DNA of 64,000 bases from contig CAVZBZ010000002.1 in assembly GCA_963773665.1 (NCBI GenBank), forward strand, positions 1,178,001-1,242,000, in the 5' to 3' direction. Positions 1-9,743 of this stretch are shown here, piece after piece. This DNA comes from DATJLY01 sp963773665 (GTDB lineage Bacteria > Pseudomonadota > Alphaproteobacteria > ATCC43930 > CGMCC-115725). The first letter of the stretch is position 1. Each line of letters starts with the position of its first letter. Under the pieces are notes generated by a model. It saw nothing but the letters and a program-made list of their open reading frames with translations. It did no database searches and was not told where the DNA came from. The position numbers were made by a program, and so were the translations under genes.

Positions 1-741
1 CTCGATCTCGCCGCTGCCCTTCGACAGCAGCACGGTGCCAAGCACCTGCTTGTAGCGCTGCACCGGGACGGCGACGGTGAGAAGCAGGCCGCCGCTTTGC
101 CTGTCCTCGCGCACCGCGGTGACAATGTCGCCGGCGAGCGCGCGCCCGACCTCGGGATAGTCGCCAGCGCTTTCCTCCGGGCGCTCGCGATAGGGCCGGT
201 AGCTCGAATGCCACGGCAGCGTGCTGCTCAAAAAACGCGAGGCGGCGGCGTCGATGCGGTCGAGCAATCCGACCGAGCCCGGCGCCGGCAGCTCCTGCAC
301 CTGCACCGCGCCGCCCGGACCGCGCATCACCCTGGTATCGCCGACGAGCGCGCCCTGATTGTCGAACAGCCGCGCCCGCGTGTGGGTCGGCTCGACGAGA
401 CGCCGCATCATGTCGCGGCCGAGTTCGGGCACGAGCGCCTCGCCCTCGCCCGCGACGTCGATGACCGCGCCCTCGCCCAAGGCGGCCGCGAAGATCTGGC
501 CCTGGGTCTTCAGCGATTCGAGCTCGGCCGAGACGAGGCTCTGCTGATATTCGCCGAGATAGAGAAGGCCGAGCCCCAAAAGCGCGATCGCCAGCACGTT
601 GACGGCGAGAATGCGGCGCGTGAGCGGCGAAAGGCGACGTCTGCGCCGCCGCCGTGCCGCCGCGGGCGCTTCGGCCGGTTGCGCCGCTGGCGTTCGAACG
701 GTCTCCGGCTCAGCGGTCGCGGTAGCGATACCCGACGCCAT
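1..741 (-). CDS. chvG: ChvG-type sensor histidine kinase, N-terminal part (cut by window edge)
   Basis: The minus strand from an ATG at 741 stays open to base 1, giving 247 codons. It encodes an Ala/Pro/Arg-rich cytoplasmic start, a hydrophobic segment at about residues 48-65 (VNVLAIALLGLGLLYLG), then a periplasmic sensor region with the features of the ChvG stimulus-sensing domain (RLFDNQGALVGDTRV, about residues 115-130). The kinase core lies outside the window. It overlaps the 3' end of chvI by 32 bp, the usual chvI-chvG order. In rhizobia and relatives ChvG responds to acid and envelope conditions and phosphorylates ChvI. The start is inferred from the overlap and the first in-frame Met. 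Confidence 0.85.
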   Translation of the reverse strand, partial: MASGIATATAEPETVRTPAAQPAEAPAAARRRRRRRLSPLTRRILAVNVLAIALLGLGLLYLGEYQQSLVSAELESLKTQGQIFAAALGEGAVIDVAGEGEALVPELGRDMMRRLVEPTHTRARLFDNQGALVGDTRVMRGPGGAVQVQELPAPGSVGLLDRIDAAASRFLSSTLPWHSSYRPYRERPEESAGDYPEVGRALAGDIVTAVREDRQSGGLLLTVAVPVQRYKQVLGTVLLSKGSGEIE

Positions 742-1409
742 AGAGTGTCTCGATCTGAGCGAACTCGGTATCGACGGCCTTGAATTTCTTTCGCAGGCGC
801 TTGATGTGGCTGTCGATGGTGCGGTCGTCGACATAGATGTGCTCGCCATAGGCGCCATCCATCAGCTGATCGCGGCTCTTCACGTGGCCGGGCCGCAGGG
901 CGAGCGATTTCAGGATGAGGAACTCGGTCACGGTGAGATCGACGTTCTCGCCCTTCCAGGCGCACTGGTGCCGGCTCGGATCGAGCATGAGCTCGCCGCG
1001 CTGGATCACCGGCTCGGCCTCGCCCGTGCCGTTGTCGCGCATCAGCTCGCCGCGGCGCAGGAGCGCGCGAATGCGCTCGACCAAAAGCCGCTGCGAGAAC
1101 GGCTTCTTGATGTAGTCGTCGGCGCCCATCCTGAGGCCCAGGACCTCGTCCACCTCGTCGTCCTTCGAGGTGAGGAAGATCACCGGCATGGCGCTGTCCT
1201 TGCGCAGCTGGCTCAAGCAGCTCCATGCCGTCCATGCGCGGCATCTTGATGTCGAGGATGGCGAGATCGGCCGGATGCTGGGCGAGACCCTTCAGCGCCT
1301 CGGCGCCGTCGCTGTAGCAGCGCACAGCGAAGCCTTCCGCCTCGAGCGCCATCGAGACCGACGCGAGGATGTTTCGATCGTCGTCGACGAGAGCAATCGT
1401 GTTGACCAA
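710..1409 (-). CDS. chvI: ChvI-type response regulator (one frameshift)
   Basis: OmpR/PhoB-family regulator. The receiver domain starts MVNTIALVDDDRNILA with the acidic pair at residues 9-11 and the phosphoacceptor Asp53 in LAILDIKMPRMDG. The C-terminal winged helix ends in VDTEFAQIETLYGVGYRYRD. The reading frame breaks at about 1213-1217, where one extra base turns the expected GMELLSQLRKDSAM into a different frame. Both halves are otherwise well conserved, so this is either a sequencing error or a very recent mutation. It is transcribed with chvG directly downstream. In relatives the pair controls envelope, acid-response and carbon-metabolism genes, and pckG lies just across a divergent spacer here. 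Confidence 0.85.
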
Positions 1410-1585
1410 AGCTCACCTCATACCGCGCGCGCGCCGGTTGCGCAGTCTTGCCGCGCACTATGGCGCTTTCGCGGCGCGAATATGGCCGCGCCGGGCGGCA
1501 CCCCATTATATAGGCAGGCGCGGCGGCTCGTGCCTAGAAGCGGCCGCGATTGCGGAACGGGGCGGCGAGGCGTTAAGGGTGGGCG

Positions 1586-2338
1586 ATGGCGCAGGAGGAT
1601 AGCGAAAGCCCGGGCCGGACCGCGCGCCGCCTGATGCGGGCCTCCGACCGCGCAAGCCTCGCGACGCTGCTCGACGGCGGCGGACGGGGCTGGCCCTATG
1701 CCTCGCTCGTGCTGGTTGCGCTCGACACCGACGCGTCGCCCCTCCTGTTGATCTCCGATCTTGCCGAGCACACCAAGAACCTCACGCGCGATCCGCACGC
1801 GTCGCTCCTGTTCGACGCCACGGCCGGGCTTGCCGAACCGCTGACCGGGGGGCGCGTGACCGTGCTCGGCGAGTTGGCGCGCGTCGCCGGGGTAGGACGC
1901 GCCCGGCTGCTCGCGCGCTACCTGGCGCGCCATCCGTCGGCGAGCCTCTATGCCGGCTTCGCCGACTTCGCCCTGTGGCGGCTCAGGCCCGAGCGCGCCC
2001 ACCTCGTGGCAGGCTTCGGCCGCATCCATTGGATCGAGGCCGGGGCGCTGCTGCCGCCCCCGCACGCGGCCGCGGCGCTGGCCGAGGCGGAGCCCGGCAT
2101 TTTGCAGCACATGAACCGCGACCATGGGGCGACCATCGATCTCTATGCCGAACGGCTCCTCGGCCTTTCGGGTCACGGCTGGCGGCTCACCGGGGTCGAT
2201 CCGGACGGGGCCGACCTGCGACTTGACGCCGCAGCGGCCCGCCTCGAATTTGCTGCACCTGCTTCCGACGCCGAGGCGGTTCGGCGCGAATTCGTACGGT
2301 TCGCCCAGGTGGCGCGAGGGGATGCACCGCACGCGTAA
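1586..2338 (+). CDS. HugZ-like pyridoxamine 5'-phosphate oxidase-fold protein with DUF2470
   Basis: 250 residues. The N-terminal two thirds is a split-barrel flavin/heme-binding type domain (ASLVLVALDTDASPLLLISDLAEHT, about residues 36-60). The C-terminal third from about residue 172 is a DUF2470-like domain with the characteristic ILQHMNRDHGAT start. Proteins with this architecture (HugZ, and plant homologues) bind heme or flavin, and some act in heme utilisation. A heme role here is inference from the architecture because no heme transport genes are adjacent. It stands alone, divergent from chvI across about 175 bp. Confidence 0.75.
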   Translation: MAQEDSESPGRTARRLMRASDRASLATLLDGGGRGWPYASLVLVALDTDASPLLLISDLAEHTKNLTRDPHASLLFDATAGLAEPLTGGRVTVLGELARVAGVGRARLLARYLARHPSASLYAGFADFALWRLRPERAHLVAGFGRIHWIEAGALLPPPHAAAALAEAEPGILQHMNRDHGATIDLYAERLLGLSGHGWRLTGVDPDGADLRLDAAAARLEFAAPASDAEAVRREFVRFAQVARGDAPHA

Positions 2339-2585
2339 AGGTTAATCCCAATGCCGCGCCGCACTATCGGAATTTGAGGACGTTATTGCTCGGGCGCCGC
2401 TGGCGTTCGTACAATAGCACCGGGGAAAACGCCTTGACGCCTCGCTGCACCGGTTCCGGCCGCAAGCAGCGGACGAGATTTAGAACCGAACCGACCCATT
2501 GCAGGACGCGATGGGGAAAGGCGCTGCATTCCCCGGCCGGATCAGTCGCGCGGGCCCGTTTGGCCTGCACGCGGAGGTGAGAGGA

Positions 2586-4416
2586 ATGGACATGAGCGTC
2601 ACGGCTCGCACGCGCAACCGAAAACTCCTCGCCTGGGTCGAGGAGGTTGCGCGCAAGTGCAAGCCCGACCGGGTGCATTGGTGCGACGGCTCCAAGGAGG
2701 AGTACGACCGGCTCTGCGCCGAGATGGTGGCGCAGGGCACGCTCATTCCGCTCAATCCCGCAAAACGCCCCAATTCCTTCCTCGCGCGCTCGGATGCGAG
2801 CGACGTGGCGCGGGTCGAGGATCGGACATTCATCTGCTCCGCCCGCGAGGAGGACGCGGGGCCGACCAACAACTGGATGGCGCCGAAGCAGATGCACGGC
2901 ACGCTCGACCGCCTGTTCGAGGGCGCGATGCGCGGGCGCACGATGTATGTGATCCCGTTCAGCATGGGACCCTTGGGTTCGCCCATCTCGCATATCGGCG
3001 TGCAGCTCACCGATTCGCCCTATGTCGTGGCCTCCATGCGCATCATGACGCGCATGGGACAGGCGGTGCTCGATCATCTCGGCGACGGCGATTACGTTCC
3101 GTGCCTTCACTCGGTCGGGGCGCCCTTGCAGGAGGGCGACAGGGACGTCTCTTGGCCCTGCAACGCAAAGCACAAATACATCGTCCAATTCCCCGAGGAC
3201 CATGCCATCGTCTCGTTCGGCTCGGGCTATGGCGGCAACGCGCTGCTTGGCAAGAAATGCTTTTCGCTGCGCATCGCCTCGATCCTCGGGCGCGAGCAGG
3301 GCTGGCTCGCCGAGCACATGCTGATCCTCGGCGTCGAGAGCCCGAAGGGCGAGAAGACTTACGTCGCGGCGGCCTTTCCGTCGGCGTGCGGCAAGACCAA
3401 TCTGGCGATGCTGGTGCCGCCCGAGGGTTTCGCCGGCTGGAAGGTGCGTACGATCGGCGACGACATCGCCTGGATCAAGCCGCAGCCCGACGGCACGCTG
3501 CGCGCGATCAATCCCGAGGCCGGATTCTTCGGCGTCGCGCCCGGCACGAGCCGCGAAATCGAACCCGAACGCGATGAACATGCTCGGGCACGACGTGATC
3601 TTCACCAACTGCGCCTTGACCGACGACGGCGACATCTGGTGGGAGGGCATGACCGATACGCCGCCCGCGCACCTGATCGACTGGAAGGGGCAGGACTGGA
3701 CGCCGGGCTGCGGCCGGCCGGCGGCGCATCCCAATGCGCGCTTCACGGTGGACGCGGCGCAATGCCCGAGCATCGATCCGGCGTGGGAGGATCCGGCGGG
3801 CGTGCCGATCTCGGCCTTCATCTTCGGCGGGCGGCTCTCGCGTATCTTCCCGCTCGTCTTCGAGTCGTTCGACTGGCGCCACGGCGTCTATCTCGCCGCA
3901 ACCATGGGCTCCGAGGCGACCGCGGCGGCCGACAACCAGGCGGCGATCCGGCGCGATCCTTTCGCCATGCTGCCGTTCTGCGGCTACAACATGGCCGATC
4001 ACTGGAACCACTGGCTCGCGATCGAGAAGCAGGTGAAGCGCCTGCCGAGGATCTTCCGCGTCAACTGGTTCAGGAAGGACGAGAACGGCAAGTTCGCGTG
4101 GCCCGGCTTCGGCGAGAACATGCGCGTGCTGCAATGGATCGTCGAGCGCATCCAGGGCCACGCGCCCAAGCCCGTTGAAAGCTCGTTCGGCCTCATGCCG
4201 CATTACCAGGACCTGAACTGGCAGGGCCTGCCCTATTCCGAGGAGAAATTCGCCAAGCTCATGGCGATCGACCCGGAGGAGGCGCGGCTCGAAGCGGAGG
4301 ACCAGGAGGAGCTGTTCGACAAGTTCGGCAGCCGCCTGCCGCCCGAGCTCGAACAGCAGCGCCAGAACCTGCTGCGGCGCATCGGCTCGACCGTGCGGGG
4401 CCAGGCGGCGCAATAG
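2586..4416 (+). CDS. pckG: Phosphoenolpyruvate carboxykinase (GTP) (one frameshift)
   Basis: Converts oxaloacetate and GTP to PEP, GDP and CO2, the committed step of gluconeogenesis from organic acids. The P-loop with the reactive cysteine is FPSACGKTNLAM (about residues 262-273), followed by GDDIAWIKPQPDG and, in the second frame, NMLGHDVIFTNCALTDDGD. Length of about 610 residues fits the GTP-dependent family rather than the ATP type. One extra base at about 3550-3552 breaks the frame between GVAPGTS and KSNPNAMNML. Both sides are conserved, so an error or very recent lesion is likely. The start at 2586 follows GGAGGTGAGAGGA. Proximity to chvIG recalls the chvI-pckA neighbourhood of rhizobia. 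Confidence 0.9.
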
Positions 4417-4421
4417 CCGAC

Positions 4422-5423
4422 CTATCGCTCCGGCTTCCAGCCGCTCTGGGCGAGCTCGGCCTCGACCTCGCGCAGGGGGCCGTAGTCGTACACGCGCTCG
4501 ACCGGCGGGATGCTCGAGGGCGGCAGATTGAGGATCGCGGCGCGCACCGCGAAATCCTTGCGAATGAGGTCGTCGGGCGCGGTGCCGTCCGCGGTGAGCG
4601 TCGGGATGAGATCGTCCCAATCGGCGGCGAGCGCGGCACGGTCATTGCGCGGATCGGCCTTCATCAGGATTGCCACCGTCTCGTCCTTGAAGGCGCGCAT
4701 GTATTGGACGCCGCGCACCATGGCGCGCAGGAAGCGCTTCACCAGCGCCGGGTCGCTACGAATGAGGCGCTCCGACGCGGCGACGCCGGTGTAGGGCATG
4801 CGGATCACCTTCTCGAGATCGACGACAAGGTGCGCCTTGGCGAAGGCGGGCGTTGCCTTCAGGGGCAGGACATCGCCCGTCGCGAGGATCACGGCGGGAA
4901 GCGCGCCCGAGGCGAGCGCCGCCTGGCGCGGGCTCGTGCCGGGCCCGAGCGCGGTGTAACCGACGAAATCCTGCGGCAGGTTCGCTTCGCGCAGCACCAT
5001 GCGCATCGCCAGCTCGAACGTGTCGCCGCGGCTGATGATGCCGACCTGCTTGCCCTTGAGATCGGCGAGCGTGCGGATGTCCGGCGCGGTCGTCCACAGC
5101 TGATAGGGCGGCCGGTCGGCCATGGTGTAGATCACGCGCAGCTCCGCGCCGCGCATCGAGGCGCCGACCGAAACCGCCGCCGACATGCTGAACGAAACCG
5201 AGCCCGAGATGAGCGCGGGAATGGCGACCCCTCCGCCCGCATCGACGATCTCGAGCTCGAGCCCCTGGGCCGCGAAATAGCCCTTGTCGATGGCGATGAA
5301 ATAGGGCGCGGCCGTAGCCGTCCGCGCCGTGATCGTCATCTTGATTTTCTGGGTCTCGGCCGAAGCGGCGCCGGCCGCCGCGCCGAGAAGCGCGAGTGCC
5401 AGCGCGAGCTCGCGGACCGCCAC
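4422..5423 (-). CDS. ABC transporter substrate-binding protein, NMT1/THI5-like (SsuA/TauA family)
   Basis: 333 residues with a short N-terminal signal peptide (hydrophobic ALALALLGAAAGAASA, likely cleavage near residue 22). The fold shows as YFIAIDKGYFAAQGLELEIVDAGGG then GSVSFSMSAAVSVGASMRGAELRVIY, typical of periplasmic proteins for nitrate, sulfonate, taurine or pyrimidine-precursor uptake. No permease or ATPase lies next to it, so the substrate and partner are unknown. It is 7 bp from the MetE-like gene on the same strand. It could take up a methylated or aromatic compound, but that is only inference. Confidence 0.75.
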   Translation of the reverse strand: MAVRELALALALLGAAAGAASAETQKIKMTITARTATAAPYFIAIDKGYFAAQGLELEIVDAGGGVAIPALISGSVSFSMSAAVSVGASMRGAELRVIYTMADRPPYQLWTTAPDIRTLADLKGKQVGIISRGDTFELAMRMVLREANLPQDFVGYTALGPGTSPRQAALASGALPAVILATGDVLPLKATPAFAKAHLVVDLEKVIRMPYTGVAASERLIRSDPALVKRFLRAMVRGVQYMRAFKDETVAILMKADPRNDRAALAADWDDLIPTLTADGTAPDDLIRKDFAVRAAILNLPPSSIPPVERVYDYGPLREVEAELAQSGWKPER

Positions 5424-5430
5424 GGCGGCT

Positions 5431-6546
5431 CTACCCCCACACCTCGCGCGCCACCTCGACGACGAGGCGGAGCTTGGCGATCTCGTCCTGGAGCGTGATC
5501 TTGTTGCCCTCGACCGTGCTGGAGAAGCCGCATTGCGGCGACAGCGCGAGCTGGTCCAAGGGCGCGTGCTTCGCCGCTTCCTCGATGCGGCGCTTCAGTT
5601 CATCCTTCGTCTCGAGTTCCGGCAGCTTCGTCGTGACCAGGCCCAGGACGACGGTCTTGCCCTTGGGCAGAAAGCGCAGCGGCCGGAAATCGCCCGAGCG
5701 CGGATCGTCGTATTCGAGGAAATAGGCATCGACGCCGACCTCGTTGAAGAGCACGTCGGCCACCGGCTCGTAGCCGCCTTCGGCGACCCACGCGCTCTGG
5801 AAATTGCCGCGGCAGAGATGCATCGAGACGACCATGTCCTTGGGCTTGGTCTTGATCGAATCGTTGATGAGCTTCGCATAGGTGTGCGGCAATGTGGCCG
5901 GATCCTCGCCGATGTTCTTCACCTGCTCCCGAAGCTTCGGATCGCACAAATAGGCGAAGTTCACCTCGTCGATCTGGAGATAGCGGCAGCCGGCCGCGCC
6001 CAGATCCTTCACCTCCTCGCTGAAGACGCGGGCGAGATCGGCGTAGAACTCGCCCATGTCGGGATAGGCTTTCTGGTCGATGGCACCCCTCCCGCCGCGG
6101 AAATGCATGTTGCTGGGCGACGGGATGGTCTGCTTCGCCGTCTTCTTCGTCGCTGCCTTCACGAACTTGAAATGATCGACGAAGATGCCGTGCGTGCGCG
6201 CGAGCCTGCCGTCGATGCGGATGCCGGGCGGCGCGAACTCAATGTCGCCCTCGTGCGTGTGGAAGCGCGCTTTTATGCGCGGCGGCGTCACTGTGACGTT
6301 CTCAAACTGCTCGAGGAAATCGAGGTGCCAAAAAGTGCGGCGGAACTCGCCATCGGTAATGGCGTCGAGCCCCACATCCTCCTGCAATTTCACGACCTCG
6401 CGGATCGCGTCGTCCTCGACGCGCGTCAGATCGGCGGCCGTGATCTCGTTGCGCTTTCTCTTTTCGCGCGCATCCAGGAGCCGCTGCGGGCGCAGCAGGC
6501 TGCCGACATGATCGGCGCGAAAGGGGGGCGTCGTACGTTGCGCCAT
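5431..6546 (-). CDS. Cobalamin-independent methionine synthase-like methyltransferase (MetE C-terminal domain)
   Basis: 371 residues, the length of a stand-alone MetE C-terminal TIM barrel rather than full MetE (about 750). It begins FRADHVGSLLRP, as in the family, and keeps the zinc-ligand motifs HLCRGN (about residue 245) and SPQCGFSS (about residue 340). Such short proteins transfer methyl groups to thiols such as homocysteine or remove methyl groups from other donors. The exact donor cannot be read here. It is co-directional with the substrate-binding protein and divergent from ligI across about 120 bp. Confidence 0.75.
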   Translation of the reverse strand: MAQRTTPPFRADHVGSLLRPQRLLDAREKRKRNEITAADLTRVEDDAIREVVKLQEDVGLDAITDGEFRRTFWHLDFLEQFENVTVTPPRIKARFHTHEGDIEFAPPGIRIDGRLARTHGIFVDHFKFVKAATKKTAKQTIPSPSNMHFRGGRGAIDQKAYPDMGEFYADLARVFSEEVKDLGAAGCRYLQIDEVNFAYLCDPKLREQVKNIGEDPATLPHTYAKLINDSIKTKPKDMVVSMHLCRGNFQSAWVAEGGYEPVADVLFNEVGVDAYFLEYDDPRSGDFRPLRFLPKGKTVVLGLVTTKLPELETKDELKRRIEEAAKHAPLDQLALSPQCGFSSTVEGNKITLQDEIAKLRLVVEVAREVWG

Positions 6547-6669
6547 GGCGCATCCTCCTCGTTCGGATTTTCGCGCATCGTGGCAAGCGCGCGCAGCCGT
6601 GGCAAGGGGCCCCGATCCCTGGCAGGCGCGGGCGCAAGGCGCTATATGAGAAGCGGGAGAGACGAAGAT

Positions 6670-7542
6670 ATGGACGCCAATTACATCCCCTTCCACCCCA
6701 ATCCATCGAAGCCCCGGTTTGCGCCGCCCGCGGGCGCGGTCGATGCGCATTGCCACGTGTTCGGGCCCGAGGCCAAGTTCCCCTATGCGTCCGAGCGGAA
6801 ATACACGCCGTGCGACGCGCCCAAGGAGAAACTGTTCGCGCTCCGCGATTTTCTTGGCTTCGAGCGGAACGTGATCGTGCAGGCCACTTGCCACGGCAGC
6901 GACAACCGCGCGCTCGTCGATGCGTTGGAAAATTCCGGCGGCAAGGCGCGCGGCGTGGCGGTCGTCAGCATGAAGGTCGGCGATGCGGAGCTTCAGGCGC
7001 TCGACCGCGCCGGCGTGCGCGGCATCCGCTTCAATTTCCTGCCGCGGCTCGTCGATGCGACGCCCAAGGACGCGTTCCTCGGCCTGGCCGCGCGCGTGAA
7101 GCCGTTGGGCTGGCACACGGTCGTCTATTTCGAGATGCCGATGCTCGAAGCCATGACGCCGTTCCTCGAGGCGCTGCCAACCGCGATCGTGCTCGACCAT
7201 ATGTCGGTGCCGGACGCGAAGAAGGGCGCCGCTGACGCGGATTTCCGGCGCTATCTCGAGCTCGTCGCCAAGCACCCGAAAATCTGGGTCAAAGTGACGT
7301 GTCCGGAGCGCATTTCGGCCAAGGGCCCGCCCTATGACGACGTGATGCCGTTCGCCCGCGCGCTGGTCGAGCGCATCCCGGACCGCGTGCTGTGGGGCAC
7401 CGATTGGCCCCATCCCAACATGACGACGCACATGCCGGACGACGGCGCGCTCGTCGACATGATCCCGAAATTCGCGCCCGATGCGGCGCAGCGCAAGGCG
7501 CTGCTCGTGGACAACCCGATGCGGCTCTATTGGGCGAAGTGA
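6670..7542 (+). CDS. ligI: 2-pyrone-4,6-dicarboxylate lactonase
   Basis: Amidohydrolase-superfamily enzyme of 290 residues that hydrolyses 2-pyrone-4,6-dicarboxylate to 4-oxalomesaconate in the protocatechuate 4,5-cleavage pathway. Visible motifs are the HxH metal-site-like VDAHCHVFGP near residue 25, GVRGIRFNFLPRL in the middle and GTDWPHPN near residue 240. The identification rests on these motifs and on the neighbours ligA, ligB and ligC, which make the upstream intermediates. It is 6 bp from ligA, so they are probably co-transcribed. Confidence 0.85.
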   Translation: MDANYIPFHPNPSKPRFAPPAGAVDAHCHVFGPEAKFPYASERKYTPCDAPKEKLFALRDFLGFERNVIVQATCHGSDNRALVDALENSGGKARGVAVVSMKVGDAELQALDRAGVRGIRFNFLPRLVDATPKDAFLGLAARVKPLGWHTVVYFEMPMLEAMTPFLEALPTAIVLDHMSVPDAKKGAADADFRRYLELVAKHPKIWVKVTCPERISAKGPPYDDVMPFARALVERIPDRVLWGTDWPHPNMTTHMPDDGALVDMIPKFAPDAAQRKALLVDNPMRLYWAK

Positions 7543-7548
7543 GGCAGG

Positions 7549-7949
7549 ATGGAAGCGAAAGAGCCCGAATACGAGGACATTCCCGGCACCACCGTGTTCG
7601 ACGCGAAGCGCTCGCGCCAGGGCTATCACCTCAACATGTTCTGCATGTCGCTGATGAAGGCGGAAAATCGCGAAGCCTTCAAGCGCGACGAAAAGGCCTA
7701 TCTCGACGCAATTCCCGATGACCGACGGAGCAGAAGAAGACGGTGCTGGAGCGCGACTGGAACGGCATGCTGCAGCTGGGCGGCAACATCTATTACACCT
7801 CGAAGCTCGCGGCGACCGATGGGCTTACCTTCCAGAATATCGCCGCGATCATGACCGGCTCGACCCAGGAGCAGTACGCCAAGATGATGCTCGATGGCGG
7901 CCGGAACCCCGCCGGCAACCGCAGCAAGAGGGATGCGAAACGTGGCTAG
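7549..7949 (+). CDS. ligA: Protocatechuate 4,5-dioxygenase, alpha (small) subunit (one frameshift)
   Basis: About 133 residues. The first half reads YEDIPGTTVFDAKRSRQGYH and LNMFCMSLMKAENREAFKRD. The second half, in another frame, reads TEQKKTVLERDWNGMLQLGG and ends in the Gly/Arg/Lys tail RNPAGNRSKRDAKRG. One base is missing at about 7715-7722. LigA caps the active site of LigB in the extradiol dioxygenase that opens protocatechuate between C4 and C5. If the shift were real the LigAB enzyme would probably be lost and the neighbouring pathway genes would be useless, which argues for a sequence error. Confidence 0.8.
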
Positions 7950-8781
7950 GATCGTGGGCGGCGTCAGCACCTCGCACGTGCCGGCGATCGGCGCGGCGAT
8001 CGATCGCGGCCGGATGGAGGATCCCTACTGGCAGCCGCTGTTCAAGGGCTACGAGCGCTCGAAGGCGTGGCTAACAGAGGCGAAACCCGACGTCATCATC
8101 CTCGTCTATAACGACCACGCCTCGGCCTTCTCGCTCGAGGTGATCCCGACCTTCGCGCTCGGCTGCGCCGAGGAATTCCCGATCGCCGACGAGGGCTGGG
8201 GTCCGCGCCCCGTGCCGGTGGTGAAGGGCCATCCCGATCTTGCCTGGCACATCGCGCAGTCCGTCATCCTCGACGAGTTCGACCTCACCATCGTCAACAA
8301 GATGGCGGTCGATCACGGGCTCACCGTGCCGCTGTCGCTCTTGTGCGGGCAGCCCAAGGAATGGCCGTGCCCGGTCATTCCGCTTTGCGTCAACGTGATC
8401 CAATATCCGCCGCCGACCGGCCACCGCTGCTACATGCTGGGAAAGGCAATCCGCCGCGCCGTCGATTCGTTCGAGCAGGATCTGCGCGTCGTCATCTTCG
8501 GCACGGGCGGCATGTCGCACCAGCTCCAGGGCCCGCGCGCAGGATTGATCAACAAGGAGTTCGACGCGCGCTTCCTCGACAAGCTCTCGAAGGACCCCGA
8601 GGCCTTGACCCGGATCGGCCATGTCGAATATGTGCGCGAGGCGGGCTCGGAGGGGATCGAGCTCGTGATGTGGCTCATCATGCGCGGCGCGCTCGACGCC
8701 GACGCCAAGGAAATCTACCGCTTCTATCACGTGCCGGCGTCGAACACCGCGGTCGGCCACATGATCCTCGAGAACCGATGA
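7933..8781 (+). CDS. ligB: Protocatechuate 4,5-dioxygenase, beta (catalytic) subunit
   Basis: Extradiol dioxygenase of the LigB fold, 282 residues from ATG at 7933. It shows GGVSTSHVPAIG with an iron-ligand-type His near residue 15, VYNDHASAFSLEVIP near residue 60, and FGTGGMSHQLQGPRAGLIN near residue 190. It forms the Fe(II) active site with LigA. The ATG overlaps the end of ligA by 17 bp. A GTG at 7942 is also possible because the purine-rich AAGAGGG lies almost on top of the ATG. It is followed after 10 bp by ligC. Confidence 0.9.
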   Translation: MRNVARIVGGVSTSHVPAIGAAIDRGRMEDPYWQPLFKGYERSKAWLTEAKPDVIILVYNDHASAFSLEVIPTFALGCAEEFPIADEGWGPRPVPVVKGHPDLAWHIAQSVILDEFDLTIVNKMAVDHGLTVPLSLLCGQPKEWPCPVIPLCVNVIQYPPPTGHRCYMLGKAIRRAVDSFEQDLRVVIFGTGGMSHQLQGPRAGLINKEFDARFLDKLSKDPEALTRIGHVEYVREAGSEGIELVMWLIMRGALDADAKEIYRFYHVPASNTAVGHMILENR

Positions 8782-8791
8782 AGGACAAGAC

Positions 8792-9742
8792 ATGAAGATC
8801 GCTCTCGCAGGCCAAGGCGCCTTCGGCACGCGCCACATGGAGGCGGTGCAGAATATTCCCGGCATCGAGGTCGTGAGCCTGACCGGCGGGCGGCGCGAAA
8901 CGACCGAGGCCTTCGCCAAGAAATGGAAGATTCCGCACTGGACGAACGACATCCGCGAAAGCGTGAAGCAGCCGGGCGTCGAAGCCGTCATCATCACCAG
9001 CCCGACGCAGATCCACGCCGAGCAGGGCGAGATCTGCATGCGCGCGGGCAAGCACGTGCTGATCGAGATCCCGATGGCCGACACGCTCGCCGACAGCGAG
9101 AAGCTGCTGCGCATCGCCAAGGAAACCGGCGTCAGTGCCATGGCGGGCCACGTGCGCCGCTTCAACCCGAGCCACCAGTACGTGCACAAGAAGATCAAGG
9201 CGGGCGAGCTCAAGATCCAGCAGATGGACGTGCAGACCTATTTCTTCCGCCGCACCAACATGAACGCGGCCGGCCAGCCGCGCAGCTGGACCGACCATCT
9301 GCTGTGGCACCACGCCTGCCACACGGTCGATCTTTTTCAGTACCAGACCGGGGAGCTTCCGACGATCGCGCATGCGATCGAGGGGCCGCATCATCCCGAG
9401 CTGAAGATCGCGATGGACATGGGGATTCTGCTGAAGGCGAAGTCGGGCGCGATTTTGACGCTCAGCCTGAGCTTCAACAACAAGGGGCCGATCGGCAGCT
9501 TCTTCCGCTATATCTGCGACAACGGGACATATCTCGCCTATTACGACGATTTGTCGGACGGCGACAACAACAAGATCGACCTCACGAAAGTCGACGTATC
9601 GATGAACGGCATCGAGCTCGAGGACCGCGAGTTCTTCGCCGCCATCAAGGAAAAACGCGAGCCCAATTCCTCGCTCGCCCAATGCGTCCCCGCGATGGCC
9701 ACGCTCGACCGCCTCGAGCGCGAGATGAAGGCGGCGAAGTAG
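8792..9742 (+). CDS. ligC: 4-carboxy-2-hydroxymuconate-6-semialdehyde dehydrogenase
   Basis: Gfo/Idh/MocA-family NAD(P)-dependent oxidoreductase, 316 residues. The nucleotide fold starts ALAGQGAFGTRHMEAV, with EIPMADTLADSEKLLRIAKE in the middle and a catalytic-region stretch LLWHHACHTVDLFQY near residue 170. Position directly after ligAB identifies it as LigC, which oxidises the ring-cleavage product to 2-pyrone-4,6-dicarboxylate, the substrate of LigI. Genes for the later steps (LigU, LigJ, LigK) are not in the window. Confidence 0.88.
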   Translation: MKIALAGQGAFGTRHMEAVQNIPGIEVVSLTGGRRETTEAFAKKWKIPHWTNDIRESVKQPGVEAVIITSPTQIHAEQGEICMRAGKHVLIEIPMADTLADSEKLLRIAKETGVSAMAGHVRRFNPSHQYVHKKIKAGELKIQQMDVQTYFFRRTNMNAAGQPRSWTDHLLWHHACHTVDLFQYQTGELPTIAHAIEGPHHPELKIAMDMGILLKAKSGAILTLSLSFNNKGPIGSFFRYICDNGTYLAYYDDLSDGDNNKIDLTKVDVSMNGIELEDREFFAAIKEKREPNSSLAQCVPAMATLDRLEREMKAAK

Positions 9743-9743
9743 C

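Noticed and set aside
97..783. Plus-strand open frame of 228 codons
   Set aside because: It lies opposite chvG and chvI, is Arg-rich without motifs, and is a shadow of the real minus-strand genes.
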